Assembly: GCF_001190785.1 (NCBI RefSeq)
Contig: NZ_LGSS01000013.1
Span: 1 to 64,000 of the forward strand
Origin: Gottschalkia purinilytica
Lineage (GTDB): Bacteria; Bacillota; Clostridia; Tissierellales; Gottschalkiaceae
Direction: 5' to 3'
DNA length: 64,000 nucleotides
This document shows positions 27,437-36,982 of the stretch, piece after piece (the first letter of the stretch is position 1; every line of letters starts with the position of its first letter). A model generated the notes under the pieces. The model searched no databases and was not told the origin of the DNA. It was given only the letters and a program-made list of their open reading frames with translations. A program made the translations under genes and the position numbers.

Positions 27437-29128
27437 CTATTTTTCAAGCTCTATTTCTAATAACGTATCTGTCCATTTCTTAAATGGTTCTGGTTTAAAG
27501 TTTTTAACTCGTTTATTATATACTTCCCATTGTTGTGATTGATCTATAAACATATATGGGAGTTCTTCTCCTATTAGCTTAGCCCAATCTTTATATATTT
27601 CTTTACGTTTTTCTTTGTCAAATTCTTGTCTTCCTTTTTCTATAAGTTCATCATTTTCAGCATTTCTAAATCCTACAGAGTTATTTCCATCTGGTATATC
27701 TGCTGAGCTGTGTAAAGTTCCATAATAGTCAGGATCACCTGTTAATGACCAAGCCATATTATACATATCAAAATTTCGTTCTGTATATACTTTTGTAGTT
27801 AAAGCACTAAACTCTACTATATTAGGTTCTATTTTAACTCCAATTTTTTGCCAATCATCTTTTAACATTGGAATTAAAGTTTCTACATATTTACTATCTG
27901 TATACGTATCCCATACAAATTCTAGTTTTTTACCATCTTTTTCTCTTATACCATCTTTACCTAATTTCCATCCAGCTTCTTCTAAAAGTTTTATAGCTTT
28001 ATCTTTATCATACTCATATTTATTAACATCATCTGTATATGCCCATGAAACTTTTGACATAGGTACATTCATTACATCTGCAAATTCTTTATAATAATTT
28101 TCTACAAATTGTTTACGATTAAATCCATAAACTAAAGCTTGACGTACACGTTTATCTGATAATCTAGAATCTCTTAAGTTAAACCCTAAATACCCATAAC
28201 TATTTCCTGGATAACTGGATATATCTAAAAATTTAGATTGAGATATTAATTCTTTATTTTCTTCAGTAGGTGCAACCTGTGATTGAATATCTATAGTTCC
28301 TTTTTGTAACTCTGATATCATAGTTTCAGCATTTGTAAACTTAACTACTAAATTTTCTATTTTAGGTTTACCAGCAAAGTGATCAGGATTAGCTTTAAAC
28401 TTCACATATTGTTTAGGTTCAAACTTTTCTAAAATATATTTACCTGAACCCAATGGTTTATCCATTTTAGCTTTTATAACATCAATTTTACCTTTTTTAT
28501 AGTCTGGGAATTCATGTTTAGGCATTATAGGTATGTCTGATAAGTTAACAAGATTAGTAACTAATGGTTCTTTAAATGTAAATGATATGGTATTTTCATT
28601 TATAACTTTTATTCCTGATACGCTAGTAATCTTTCCTTCTTTATCTTTGTTATATTCTTCATAGCCTTCTATTACATCTACAGTAGTAATATATCTTCCA
28701 TCATAATTAGGGTCCATAGCAATTAAGTGCGTAAATTCTACGTCTTTAGCTGTTAATGGTTTTCCATCTGAAAACTTAACATTATCTTTTAACTTAAATG
28801 TATATGTCTTTTTATCCTCTGATATAGTCCATTCCTTAGCTATATCAGGTACTATTTCTCCTTTGTTATCCTCTTTAACCAGCCTATCATAAACTAAGTC
28901 AACAATATGTCTATCATACGTACTACTAAAATAAACTGGTAAAAATTCTCCTTTAGCTTCTTTAATTCCTACTACTAATGTGTTATCTGCATTCTCTCTA
29001 GTTTTAGCTGGATTTCCTGATGAAACTTTGTCAGGATTTTTAGTTTCTTGTCTTTTACCAGAACAAGCTGCTAAAAATAAAGAAAACACTAAAATAACCG
29101 TTAAAAAAATACTTAACCTTCTTTTCAT
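27437..29128 (-). CDS. oppA: Oligopeptide ABC transporter substrate-binding lipoprotein
   Basis: 563 residues from ATG 29128 (AAGGAGG before it; the in-frame extension to 29167 has none). Signal peptide with lipobox LAAC (about residues 19-22), then an SBP_bac_5 domain: WTISEDKKTYTFKLKDNVKF, DGKPLTAKDVEFTH, and VRQALVYGFNRKQFV. It is anchored outside the membrane and delivers peptides to OppBC. First gene of the operon, driven from the 29.13-29.48 kb region. Confidence 0.92.
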   Translation of the reverse strand: MKRRLSIFLTVILVFSLFLAACSGKRQETKNPDKVSSGNPAKTRENADNTLVVGIKEAKGEFLPVYFSSTYDRHIVDLVYDRLVKEDNKGEIVPDIAKEWTISEDKKTYTFKLKDNVKFSDGKPLTAKDVEFTHLIAMDPNYDGRYITTVDVIEGYEEYNKDKEGKITSVSGIKVINENTISFTFKEPLVTNLVNLSDIPIMPKHEFPDYKKGKIDVIKAKMDKPLGSGKYILEKFEPKQYVKFKANPDHFAGKPKIENLVVKFTNAETMISELQKGTIDIQSQVAPTEENKELISQSKFLDISSYPGNSYGYLGFNLRDSRLSDKRVRQALVYGFNRKQFVENYYKEFADVMNVPMSKVSWAYTDDVNKYEYDKDKAIKLLEEAGWKLGKDGIREKDGKKLEFVWDTYTDSKYVETLIPMLKDDWQKIGVKIEPNIVEFSALTTKVYTERNFDMYNMAWSLTGDPDYYGTLHSSADIPDGNNSVGFRNAENDELIEKGRQEFDKEKRKEIYKDWAKLIGEELPYMFIDQSQQWEVYNKRVKNFKPEPFKKWTDTLLEIELEK

Positions 29129-29683
29129 ATAAAAAACCTCCTTGATTATTTTTAACTTTGAAGTCATAATATTTAATTTAAGAAATTTAAAATTATGAAT
29201 TTTTATGTATTTTTCATTTTATTTTATATGGCTTTAACATCTATTTATAGAGATACTAATCTCACCTGTAATTTTCAATTTTCGTTCTTGTTAATATATT
29301 TGTCCTACCTTATGTTTTTTTCAGTTATATAGATATATTTTTTTGTATATTTATAAAAATATAAAAACTAATTAATCTAAATTTATAAATACTTTTTACA
29401 TGTTTATTTCTAATATGTTAAATATATGTTATGTATGTAAGTTAAAATATAGAATTAAAATATATCTTTTTTAACAAAATAATTAGAGCTATCTAAACAT
29501 TTAGATAGCTCTAATTATTTTATTTATATCATATGATTCAAACACTATACATTAAAATATATCTTTATAAATATTTTATAATTTTTTATATTTTGTATCT
29601 TTTAAAGTTAAAGTGTGAGAATATTTTAACAATATGCAATTTATAGTATTTTGTAAATTTCTCTAATTATATTTTTATGTTTC
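29129..29683. other. Leader/intergenic region upstream of oppA
   Basis: About 550 AT-rich bases without a supported gene. It holds the terminator at 29477-29521 and, to its left, about 350 bases that must contain the oppA promoter and a possibly long leader. No riboswitch motif was recognised. Confidence 0.5.
29477..29521. terminator. Strong terminator between M48 paralogue 2 and oppA
   Basis: A 20-bp class stem (AAAATAATTAGAGCTATCTA pairing with its complement) with a very short loop. It lies about 160 bases past the stop of the gene at 29684 on the minus strand. A and T tracts on both arms make it bidirectional. Confidence 0.85.
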
Positions 29684-30844
29684 TTAGATCTCATAATCTT
29701 CTATAAAACAATCTCGTAAGTTATCTTTCCATTCTTTGCTAAATAAATCTATAAACTTATCTAATGATTCTCCTAAATATTCTTCTGATGCTTTTATATT
29801 ACAGCTTTTTTTATAATTAATATCTTTATTTAAATTTTCCAATTCGTTTTCTAATGAAAAATGTTCGTTTATATTACCAGTGTCTAGTTCTACAATTTTA
29901 TTTATATATTCTATAGTCTCATCTTCAGTTAATCCTTTATATAAGAAGTCTTTCATTCTATAATATACTTTTTCAGGTGGTTGTCTATTTTTTTCAACAT
30001 CCTCATATACTTGTGGCCAAAATTCTGCAGCTAACATTTTCTCTCCTATAGCCAATGATAATAATGCATTTTTTTTAGCCTCGATTCCTTCAATAGCTGT
30101 AACTAAGTTATTAGTCTCATCTTCATGTAATTTTCTTAAAAAGACTGTATATGTATTAAAATAAGGTATGTAAACTTCAAGAATTTTTTTATATAAGACT
30201 TTACTTTTACTCTTCTTTTTCTCGATATTATCAACTATATTTTCTAATGTTGCTCTGATCCTATTTATCCAATTATTAAGTATACTGTGTTTTTTAGATA
30301 TATAAGCTAATTTCTGAGCAATTATTAAGTCAAATTCATCTTTAGATAAGTGCATCATAAGTGGTACACCAATAACTAAATAACTCTTATTATTATCAAA
30401 TATTCTAAGGCCAAGATATTGATAAATTTCTACATTGAAATCTTCAGTTAATAATACTTTATGAATTTTTTTTACTTTTAATTTTTTTCTTATATCCTCT
30501 ATAGATTTAAATAGTTCTTTAAATTCTTTCTTTGTTATTTCTATTCCCTTTGGTGGATATATCCTAATACATAATCCTTTTAACGTCACCCATATAACAG
30601 ATATCAAAGGGATTAACAACCATTTATCTGTAGTATCTATTAATGATACTTCTAAATCTTCTGCCAAAAAATCTATTAGTAAAAGTGACCCTATTATTAC
30701 TACTAAGCATGAAATTGACATTATAAAAACATATGAATAACCTAAGATACCTAGTAAGAACGCTTTAAACTTATATAGATGTGGGTGTTTTTGACTATAG
30801 TCCTCTATTTTTTTTACAATAGATTCAATATTGTCATCTTCCAT
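29684..30844 (-). CDS. M48-like membrane protein, short form, zinc site lost (paralogue 2)
   Basis: 386 residues. The N-terminus (IEDYSQKHPHLYKFKAFLLG), two TM segments (about 28-60, 75-92) and the M48-like region align with the gene at 32532-34442. The zinc motif is Q177-K-L-A-Y181 instead of HExxH. The protein stops after KEWKDNLRDCFIEDYEI, just where the TPR region begins in its paralogues. The ribosome site AGGAGG is good and the frame is open, so it may be expressed as a pseudo-protease, or be on its way to becoming a pseudogene. Confidence 0.72.
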   Translation of the reverse strand: MEDDNIESIVKKIEDYSQKHPHLYKFKAFLLGILGYSYVFIMSISCLVVIIGSLLLIDFLAEDLEVSLIDTTDKWLLIPLISVIWVTLKGLCIRIYPPKGIEITKKEFKELFKSIEDIRKKLKVKKIHKVLLTEDFNVEIYQYLGLRIFDNNKSYLVIGVPLMMHLSKDEFDLIIAQKLAYISKKHSILNNWINRIRATLENIVDNIEKKKSKSKVLYKKILEVYIPYFNTYTVFLRKLHEDETNNLVTAIEGIEAKKNALLSLAIGEKMLAAEFWPQVYEDVEKNRQPPEKVYYRMKDFLYKGLTEDETIEYINKIVELDTGNINEHFSLENELENLNKDINYKKSCNIKASEEYLGESLDKFIDLFSKEWKDNLRDCFIEDYEI

Positions 30845-31034
30845 GATCTCCTCCTAATTTTGTAAAATTTAGCTCATATTTATAATCTTTCATTAATGAT
30901 TATACGTTTTTTTATATATTAAGTCCATACTATAAAATTTTGCTATTAATTTTAAACTACATTGTAAGTCAATGTTAAAAATTGGTGTATTTATGTAGGT
31001 ACGCTATAATTAAGCTATATATAAGCTTGAAGAA

Positions 31035-31196
31035 GTAGCATTGTAACAAATGTAAAGCACCTAATTTTATATATTCAAAAACTATCATTATCCTAACATA
31101 GTAGGTCAAGGAAAACAAGAAGTTGAGGATTTTAGATTTGCTAAGAGAAAAGTGTGTCATCATTGTAATGCTAAAGCTGTATCAATTAACGGATAG
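31035..31196 (+). pseudogene. Degenerate fragment with two CxxC pairs
   Basis: Plus-strand frames give CNKCKAPNFIYSK (31042 onward) and, after a frame change, QGKQEVEDFRFAKRKVCHHC followed by NAKAVSING and a stop at 31196. The two CxxC knuckles resemble a small zinc-ribbon protein with one frameshift. I cannot assign a family. Confidence 0.35.
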
Positions 31197-31292
31197 TCAT
31201 CCCCCTATCTATATAGATGATATGTTATTATTTATATTCTATATTTTCTATACTCATTTTGTTCATTATATATAATGCTAAAATTTAAATTG

Positions 31293-31321
31293 TTGACAAA
31301 TATATTTTTATCTGATACGAT
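31293..31321 (+). promoter_or_regulatory. Promoter of the marR-cyclase pair
   Basis: A consensus TTGACA (31293-31298), 17-base spacer and TACGAT (31316-31321), about 40 bases before the marR start. Confidence 0.6.
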
Positions 31322-31363
31322 TTTATTGCGTCCATGGAAACAATATTTGAAAGGGTGCCTTTT

Positions 31364-31822
31364 ATGAACTTAGAGAAAAACTTACTATATTTATTTAAAG
31401 AACTTTACGAAAAACAAGATGTTCTTAGTAAAGTTTGTAACGAAGACTTATTTGATAAATACGGAAACTCTGAAATTCACTGTATTGATGCCATTGGTAT
31501 CATGGGTGAAGCAAACGGAACTCAGATTGCTGAACACATGAAAGTTACCCGTAGTGCAGTAAGCAAAATTATTCGTAGGCTATTAAAAGACTGTTTAGTA
31601 AATAAATATCAAAAACCTGATAATAAAAAAGAAGTTTTTTACAGACTTTCTAACAAGGGGCAAACAGTCTTTGAAAAGCACCAAAAAGCTCACGAAAAAT
31701 GGGAGCAACGTGATACTGCTTTTCTACGCACTATTAATGAGAAAGATAAACAAACAGTACTTTCCTTCTTGCAGAATTTCAATAATTATCTAGACGAATT
31801 AATCAAGGAGAATGAAAATTAG
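31364..31822 (+). CDS. MarR-family transcriptional regulator
   Basis: 152 residues from ATG 31364 (AAAGGGTG ahead of it; the upstream ATG at 31334 has no ribosome site). Winged helix: CIDAIGIMGEANGTQIAEHM, VTRSAVSKIIRRLLKDCLVN, NKKEVFYRLSNKGQTVFEKH. It probably represses its own operon with the cyclase-family gene 24 bases downstream. Arginine is often CGT/CGC here, unlike the AGA-rich neighbours, which suggests acquisition. Confidence 0.88.
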   Translation: MNLEKNLLYLFKELYEKQDVLSKVCNEDLFDKYGNSEIHCIDAIGIMGEANGTQIAEHMKVTRSAVSKIIRRLLKDCLVNKYQKPDNKKEVFYRLSNKGQTVFEKHQKAHEKWEQRDTAFLRTINEKDKQTVLSFLQNFNNYLDELIKENEN

Positions 31823-31846
31823 AATAATTAGCAAAGGAGAATTAAA

Positions 31847-32410
31847 ATGATTATCGATTTAACAACAAAAATTAACCATGAGCTGATTAATGCATGGTTA
31901 GATACACAAGAAAACAAACGTATTGCTACTGGGCATGTAGGAACACATCTAGATACTTATCAGAAATCCAACATTCCACTAGAATATTTTGAACGAACTG
32001 GAGTTTTATTTGATGTATCAGAAATTGAAAGCGAAAGGGATATTGCTATTTCTGACATAGAGCACATTAAAATCCCTGAAAATAGTTTTGTACTTTTCCG
32101 TACTAAGCAAATTGAAAAATATGAATATGGAACAAAAGAGTACTTCCATGATCACCCTCAGCTTTCTCATGATCTTATTGATTATCTAATTAATAAGAAG
32201 ATTAGTTTTATAGGAATTGACTGTTCAGGTATCAGACGTGGAGATGAACACACACCTGCAGATATTCGTTGTGAAGAAAACGGAATTTATGTTATAGAAA
32301 ACTTATGTAACTTACAAAATTTATCAAATGCTCCTTTCACTGTATACACTATGTGGCTTGATGATGAAGTAGCTACAGGGTTGAAGTGCAGAGTAATTGT
32401 AAAACAATAA
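31847..32410 (+). CDS. Cyclase-family (kynurenine formamidase-like) hydrolase
   Basis: 187 residues. The Cyclase/KynB fold is shown by DLTTKINHELI at the start and the metal-binding HxGTHxD motif in TGHVGTHLDTY (about 29-39), then FIGIDCSGIRRGDEHT. Relatives hydrolyse N-formylkynurenine or cyclic imides/amides using zinc or manganese. There are no kynurenine-pathway genes nearby, so the substrate is open. AAAGGAG ribosome site; it shares the operon and atypical arginine codons with the MarR gene. Confidence 0.82.
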   Translation: MIIDLTTKINHELINAWLDTQENKRIATGHVGTHLDTYQKSNIPLEYFERTGVLFDVSEIESERDIAISDIEHIKIPENSFVLFRTKQIEKYEYGTKEYFHDHPQLSHDLIDYLINKKISFIGIDCSGIRRGDEHTPADIRCEENGIYVIENLCNLQNLSNAPFTVYTMWLDDEVATGLKCRVIVKQ

Positions 32411-32493
32411 CTCTATAACTCTTAAATAATATTGTTATTATCTGAAAGTAACTTCACACTAATTTCTATTTTCGAACCTATATCAGCAATAAT

Positions 32494-32531
32494 AAATAAA
32501 GCTACTTAAATATTTAAGTAGCCTTATTTAT
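32494..32531. terminator. Bidirectional terminator between convergent genes
   Basis: Perfect palindrome GCTACTTAAATATTTAAGTAGC (32501-32522, the centre of the stem) with AATAAA and TTATTT flanks. It serves the cyclase gene (plus) and M48 paralogue 3 (minus). Confidence 0.85.
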
Positions 32532-34442
32532 TTAATTACATGTATTATCTATTTTATTTACATCATACACTTTACAACCATTAATTTGACTTAGTATTCC
32601 TTGTATTTCTTTATCATCTGACTCTATAGACATGGCTGCATTATCTTTTAAGAAATCAATTTCTTCATTGAGTTTTCCAAAAAACTCATCATAGTCTATA
32701 TTCTTTACATTTGATTTTAACTCTAAAAAAATAACATACAGTGGATATTGTGTCAGATATTTTAACTCTTTACGAACTAAATATACTTTATTAATTTCTT
32801 CATATTTTTTTAAAAATTCCTCTAATTTGTTTAAATTATCATCTGTTATTTTATGTTCTAAGAATTTATCATAATAAGTAATATTCGATCTTTCTTCTGT
32901 TGCCATTTCTACCAATTTTTCATATTTCTCTGCCTTCTTATAATACCTTTTAGCTTGTTCTGATTTTCCATTATTGATTAAATACTTATATATTTCATAA
33001 CATCCATCTATTGTGTATCTTATGTCTATTTTCATAGCTTTTTCAATAAATTCTATTCCTTCTTTATTATCATCTTGAATTTGAATAACTCCTAGTCTAT
33101 ATAAAGCTTCTGCATATTCATTATCTATTTCTATAATATCTTTATAAATATTTATCGCTTCATCTATATCTCCATAATTTTCTTCTAAAACACCCATAAA
33201 TAGTTTTTCATCAATAGATAAATTATTTACATCTTTTTTTAGTTTTTCTAGCTGCTCTATTCCTTCACTTGTTTCTCTATGCTCTTCCACCCACCAATCT
33301 GATATATTATCTTTCCATTGTTTATTAAGTATGTCTATAATATTATCTAAAGATTTGCCTAAATATTCTTCTGATGCTCTCAAACTACAATCTTTATTAT
33401 AATTACTACTTTCATTTAAATTTAATATTCTATTTTTAGGTGAAGGATGTGTATCAGTAAGGTCTGTATTTCTTTTTAAACCTTTATTAATATATTTAAT
33501 CATTTTATCTTCTGGTATTGTTTTATATAAATATTTTTTCATTTCATCATATACATTATTAGGCGGTTGAGTAAACTTTCTAATTTGTCTATTGATTTTT
33601 GGCCAGAATTCTAAATCTAATGTTTGTTCTCCTATTTCTAATGATAATATTGAATTCTTTATAGTCTCAGTTCCTACAACGATTCCAGCTAAATTGTCTG
33701 CTTCATATTCCTGTCCTCGTTGTAGTACAAATGTATAGGCATCAAGATAAGGCTCATAGATGTCTAGAAATCTTTTATATAAAAATCTAGTTCTTCTTTT
33801 TTTCTCTTCAATATTGCTACTTATATTTTCCCATGTATCTTTCACCATAATTATCCATCTAGTAATCTTACTATGTTCTTTAGATATATGAGCTATTTCG
33901 TGAGCAATCACTGCATCAAGTTCATCTTTTGATAAATGCATAATAAGTGGTACTCCAATAATTAAATAGTTTTTGCAATTACCAAATATCCCGAACTTAG
34001 GATGTCTATAAACACTTGCATTAAATTCTTCATTTAGTAATACCTTGTGAATTTTCTTAGCCTTTAGTTGCTTTCTTATTTTTTCTATAGTGTCAAACAA
34101 CTCTTTGAATTCTTTTTTAGTTATTTCTATTCCTTCTGGTGGATAAATTCTTATCCAAAATCCTTTTAATATTATCCATATAACCCCAAACAGTGGTACT
34201 GCAAGCCATTGAGTTATTGCATGTCCTACTAAGTATCCTACATTATCAGATAAAGATAAACTTAGTGAAACTGTACCTGCATAAATTCCTACAACTACTG
34301 CCAAAACTAAAAGTAATATTCCAAAGGCATACACATATCCTAAAGTTCCTAATAAAAATACTTTAAACTTGTATAGTTTAGGATGTTTTTGACTATAATC
34401 CTCTAATTCTTTTATAATAGATTCAAATCTATCATATTCCAT
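32532..34442 (-). CDS. Membrane M48-family metallopeptidase with TPR tail (paralogue 3, active-site intact)
   Basis: 636 residues. Two TM segments about 28-55 and 76-94. The zinc motif H181-E-I-A-H185 and a downstream EYEADNLAG supply the expected ligands and base, as in HtpX/Ste24-type peptidases. TPR-like repeats follow (about 415-510, GVLEENYGDIDEAINIYKDI, EALYRLGVIQIQDDNKEGIE). AGGAGGACATC precedes the ATG. It is likely a cytoplasm-facing membrane protease for quality control. It is the only one of the three paralogues with a complete site. Confidence 0.87.
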   Translation of the reverse strand: MEYDRFESIIKELEDYSQKHPKLYKFKVFLLGTLGYVYAFGILLLVLAVVVGIYAGTVSLSLSLSDNVGYLVGHAITQWLAVPLFGVIWIILKGFWIRIYPPEGIEITKKEFKELFDTIEKIRKQLKAKKIHKVLLNEEFNASVYRHPKFGIFGNCKNYLIIGVPLIMHLSKDELDAVIAHEIAHISKEHSKITRWIIMVKDTWENISSNIEEKKRRTRFLYKRFLDIYEPYLDAYTFVLQRGQEYEADNLAGIVVGTETIKNSILSLEIGEQTLDLEFWPKINRQIRKFTQPPNNVYDEMKKYLYKTIPEDKMIKYINKGLKRNTDLTDTHPSPKNRILNLNESSNYNKDCSLRASEEYLGKSLDNIIDILNKQWKDNISDWWVEEHRETSEGIEQLEKLKKDVNNLSIDEKLFMGVLEENYGDIDEAINIYKDIIEIDNEYAEALYRLGVIQIQDDNKEGIEFIEKAMKIDIRYTIDGCYEIYKYLINNGKSEQAKRYYKKAEKYEKLVEMATEERSNITYYDKFLEHKITDDNLNKLEEFLKKYEEINKVYLVRKELKYLTQYPLYVIFLELKSNVKNIDYDEFFGKLNEEIDFLKDNAAMSIESDDKEIQGILSQINGCKVYDVNKIDNTCN

Positions 34443-34575
34443 GATGTCCTCCTGCTTTTGTAAAGTTAAGTTGATATCTGTTACATTTCTTTAATTATTA
34501 TACATAGTTTTATATATCGAGTCTATACTACAAATATTTTATTTATTAATTTTTAGATGATGTTTTTCAAAAATA

Positions 34576-34603
34576 AAAGATTGTTGAATTATCAACAATC
34601 TTT
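34576..34603 (-). terminator. Terminator after the ABC permease (28-base repeat, copy 1)
   Basis: Stem AAAGATTGTTGA / TCAACAATCTTT with loop ATTA, followed by T-rich sequence on both strands. The same 28 bases occur at 37385-37412. Confidence 0.8.
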
Positions 34604-34656
34604 TATTAAAAATTCTATAAATATAATATCAGAATCCTTATGTCTTCTTTAATCTT

Positions 34657-36264
34657 TTATTTAACTCTAAAAGTTTGAGGTGCTTTTTTGTAAACCAATA
34701 TTATAGCAAAGATAATATAAATGATAGAAAACCCAATTATAATTGGTAAAACTATATTAGCAGGAGCTTTACTTTTTAGTGACATATAAGCTATAAAATA
34801 TACAATCCAATTTATTAACCCATAGAAAGGATTTTTCATCTGTAAAGATGTTGTAAAGGGTTGAAATATATAGTACATAAAAATATAATGTATTGAGAAA
34901 AACAAAGCTAAGACTATTATATAAAATAAAACTGGTATAATTTCTAAAAGCCTTTCTGGATTATATATAAATGTAGTCAAGAATATTCCTGTGCAAAGTA
35001 TAATAGTAGGAACAATATTGTTATAGACTATTTTCCTTAATCTTAGAAAAAACATTTTAAGTAAAGCATCACCTTTTTTATAAAATCCATATTGTAATAA
35101 ACTCCTATCACAATTATAAAACATTGATCTAATTATTCTAGTAGAATTACATAATAAATACATTATAAAAATAAATATAGTATATTTATCAATAAAAACA
35201 TTAGTTGCTTGACTTCCTAAGTTTTCACTGGTAAAAAAGTTAATTAAAATTAAAACTATAAAAACTCCACCTACTATTAAAGATTTAATTATCATTGGTC
35301 TATAGAACATTCTTTTATGTCTATAGAAAAAAATTTCATTTAAATATTGATAGCCATTCTTATCATTAAAAATATCTTTACTTAAATCTTTTTTCTCAAA
35401 TTCCTTTTCTTTCATCTTTACATCAGCAAATTGAGCTTCTTTTATCGTCTGATTTATATCTTTAAAGTTTTCTATAGTATTTTTTTCATTTATTATATCC
35501 CAGTAGTTATCATATTTATAAATATATAAATATCCAATTATACCTAGTATTAAAAAATATATAGTAGTTATTATACTATTAAAAAATCCTACTAAATTTA
35601 TATATTTAGGTATATCCGTAGCAAATACAACTCCATAATTTCCAACTACAACTAATACAAATAATATAACTTGTATAGCTTCCTTGTTATTAATACTAAA
35701 GCCATATTTTTTAAATAAATATAAATGAATGGCTTCAACAAATAAAGAAAAACCAACTATACCTAAAGCCACATTTACTCCTAATAAAGCATTTAAGTTA
35801 ATAAATTTAAAAAATATAATAAAGACTATGATTTTACTAAAGAGATTCAACCCTTCTTCTAGTACTGTTAATGCTAGAGAATAGTCCTTAGGATGCATTT
35901 TCATTTGTTTTACTAGAATAAATTTTTCTTGTTTTATATCTAATAAATCTGAATTTATTATTCTAAGAAGAAAATAAAAAGAAACAATAGAAAAGAATAT
36001 TCCATCTATTTTTTTCTCTCCTTTTAATATAGCATTCATTGGCAAATAAATTGTTAATAAAAATATAATTCCAGATTCTATAGGTCCACTAATACATTTA
36101 TAGATTAAAGATAAAGCACTTATAAATTTTTTTATCTTTAAAAAAGAATAGTTCGTTCTTTCAAATAATTTTTTTAGTATAGGAATCCTTTTTAAAAAAT
36201 AAATGAAGCCATTAATTTTCATAGATACTTGTATACTAATTATAATAAATATATTACTAATCAT
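34657..36264 (-). CDS. ABC exporter permease, large multi-helix type
   Basis: 535 residues with roughly a dozen hydrophobic helices (for example about 70-98, 135-185, 197-215, 330-352, 415-470, 500-525) and a charged loop in the middle (about 255-320). It has no classical permease motif I can name; the layout resembles YthQ/ABC-2-like exporters. Its first codons overlap the ATPase gene by 8 bases, so it is the membrane partner of that ATPase. The substrate is unknown. Confidence 0.7.
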   Translation of the reverse strand: MISNIFIIISIQVSMKINGFIYFLKRIPILKKLFERTNYSFLKIKKFISALSLIYKCISGPIESGIIFLLTIYLPMNAILKGEKKIDGIFFSIVSFYFLLRIINSDLLDIKQEKFILVKQMKMHPKDYSLALTVLEEGLNLFSKIIVFIIFFKFINLNALLGVNVALGIVGFSLFVEAIHLYLFKKYGFSINNKEAIQVILFVLVVVGNYGVVFATDIPKYINLVGFFNSIITTIYFLILGIIGYLYIYKYDNYWDIINEKNTIENFKDINQTIKEAQFADVKMKEKEFEKKDLSKDIFNDKNGYQYLNEIFFYRHKRMFYRPMIIKSLIVGGVFIVLILINFFTSENLGSQATNVFIDKYTIFIFIMYLLCNSTRIIRSMFYNCDRSLLQYGFYKKGDALLKMFFLRLRKIVYNNIVPTIILCTGIFLTTFIYNPERLLEIIPVLFYIIVLALFFSIHYIFMYYIFQPFTTSLQMKNPFYGLINWIVYFIAYMSLKSKAPANIVLPIIIGFSIIYIIFAIILVYKKAPQTFRVK

Positions 36265-36982
36265 CGCTATCTTTCTCCCTGAGCATTTCCATTATTTCTT
36301 CCTCAAAGTTTGGATTTTTTAACAATTCTTTGTCTATCATTTCAAGCTTTCCTTCATTTAAAACCACTATTTCATCACATAAATCTTTAGCTAATTCAAG
36401 AATATGTGTAGAAAAAATAATAATATGATCTTTTTTAATTTCCCTAAGAAGTTTTTTTATCTCTAAAGCTACAACTACATCTAAAGAAGTTAAAGGCTCA
36501 TCAAGTAGTATTACAGGTGGTCTACTAATCATAAACATTAACATTTGAATTTTGTTTTTCATTCCATGAGAATAAGCTTTAATTAATTTATGTCTATCTT
36601 CTTTATTTATTTTTATAATATCAAAATAATCATCAATATTAAGACTACTATTTAATTTATCTTTGTTAATGTCCATAAAAAATTTAATAAATTCATATCC
36701 TGTTAGAAACTCAGGAAGTATAGGATTAGAATATACATAAGATAAGTGATCAGATGTTAATTTTTTAATATTTCCTTCATAGGAAATAAGAACTTCTCCT
36801 GAATCTTTCTTTAATTCTTCAGCTAAAATATTAAAAAGTGTAGTTTTTCCTGCTCCATTTCTTCCTAATAAAGCATATATTTCTCCTTGCTGAAATGTGA
36901 AGCTAATATCTTTTAAGATTTTTTTATTATCAAAAGATTTAGTTATATTTTTTAACGTTAGACTTTTATGTTCCACAATCAA
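36257..36982 (-). CDS. ABC transporter ATP-binding protein (exporter type)
   Basis: 241 residues. Walker A GRNGAGKTT, a signature YSHGMKNKIQ (divergent from LSGGQ), Walker B VILLDEPLTSLD and H-loop STH. These are typical of ABC-2/YthP-type ATPases. TTG start after GAAAGGAAAGA; GTG two codons later is an alternative. First gene of a two-gene operon with the multi-helix permease. Confidence 0.88.
   Translation of the reverse strand: MIVEHKSLTLKNITKSFDNKKILKDISFTFQQGEIYALLGRNGAGKTTLFNILAEELKKDSGEVLISYEGNIKKLTSDHLSYVYSNPILPEFLTGYEFIKFFMDINKDKLNSSLNIDDYFDIIKINKEDRHKLIKAYSHGMKNKIQMLMFMISRPPVILLDEPLTSLDVVVALEIKKLLREIKKDHIIIFSTHILELAKDLCDEIVVLNEGKLEMIDKELLKNPNFEEEIMEMLREKDSDD

Noticed and set aside
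30975-31163. 62-codon minus-strand frame
   Set aside because: No ribosome site, and the opposite strand carries the CxxC relic; probably chance.
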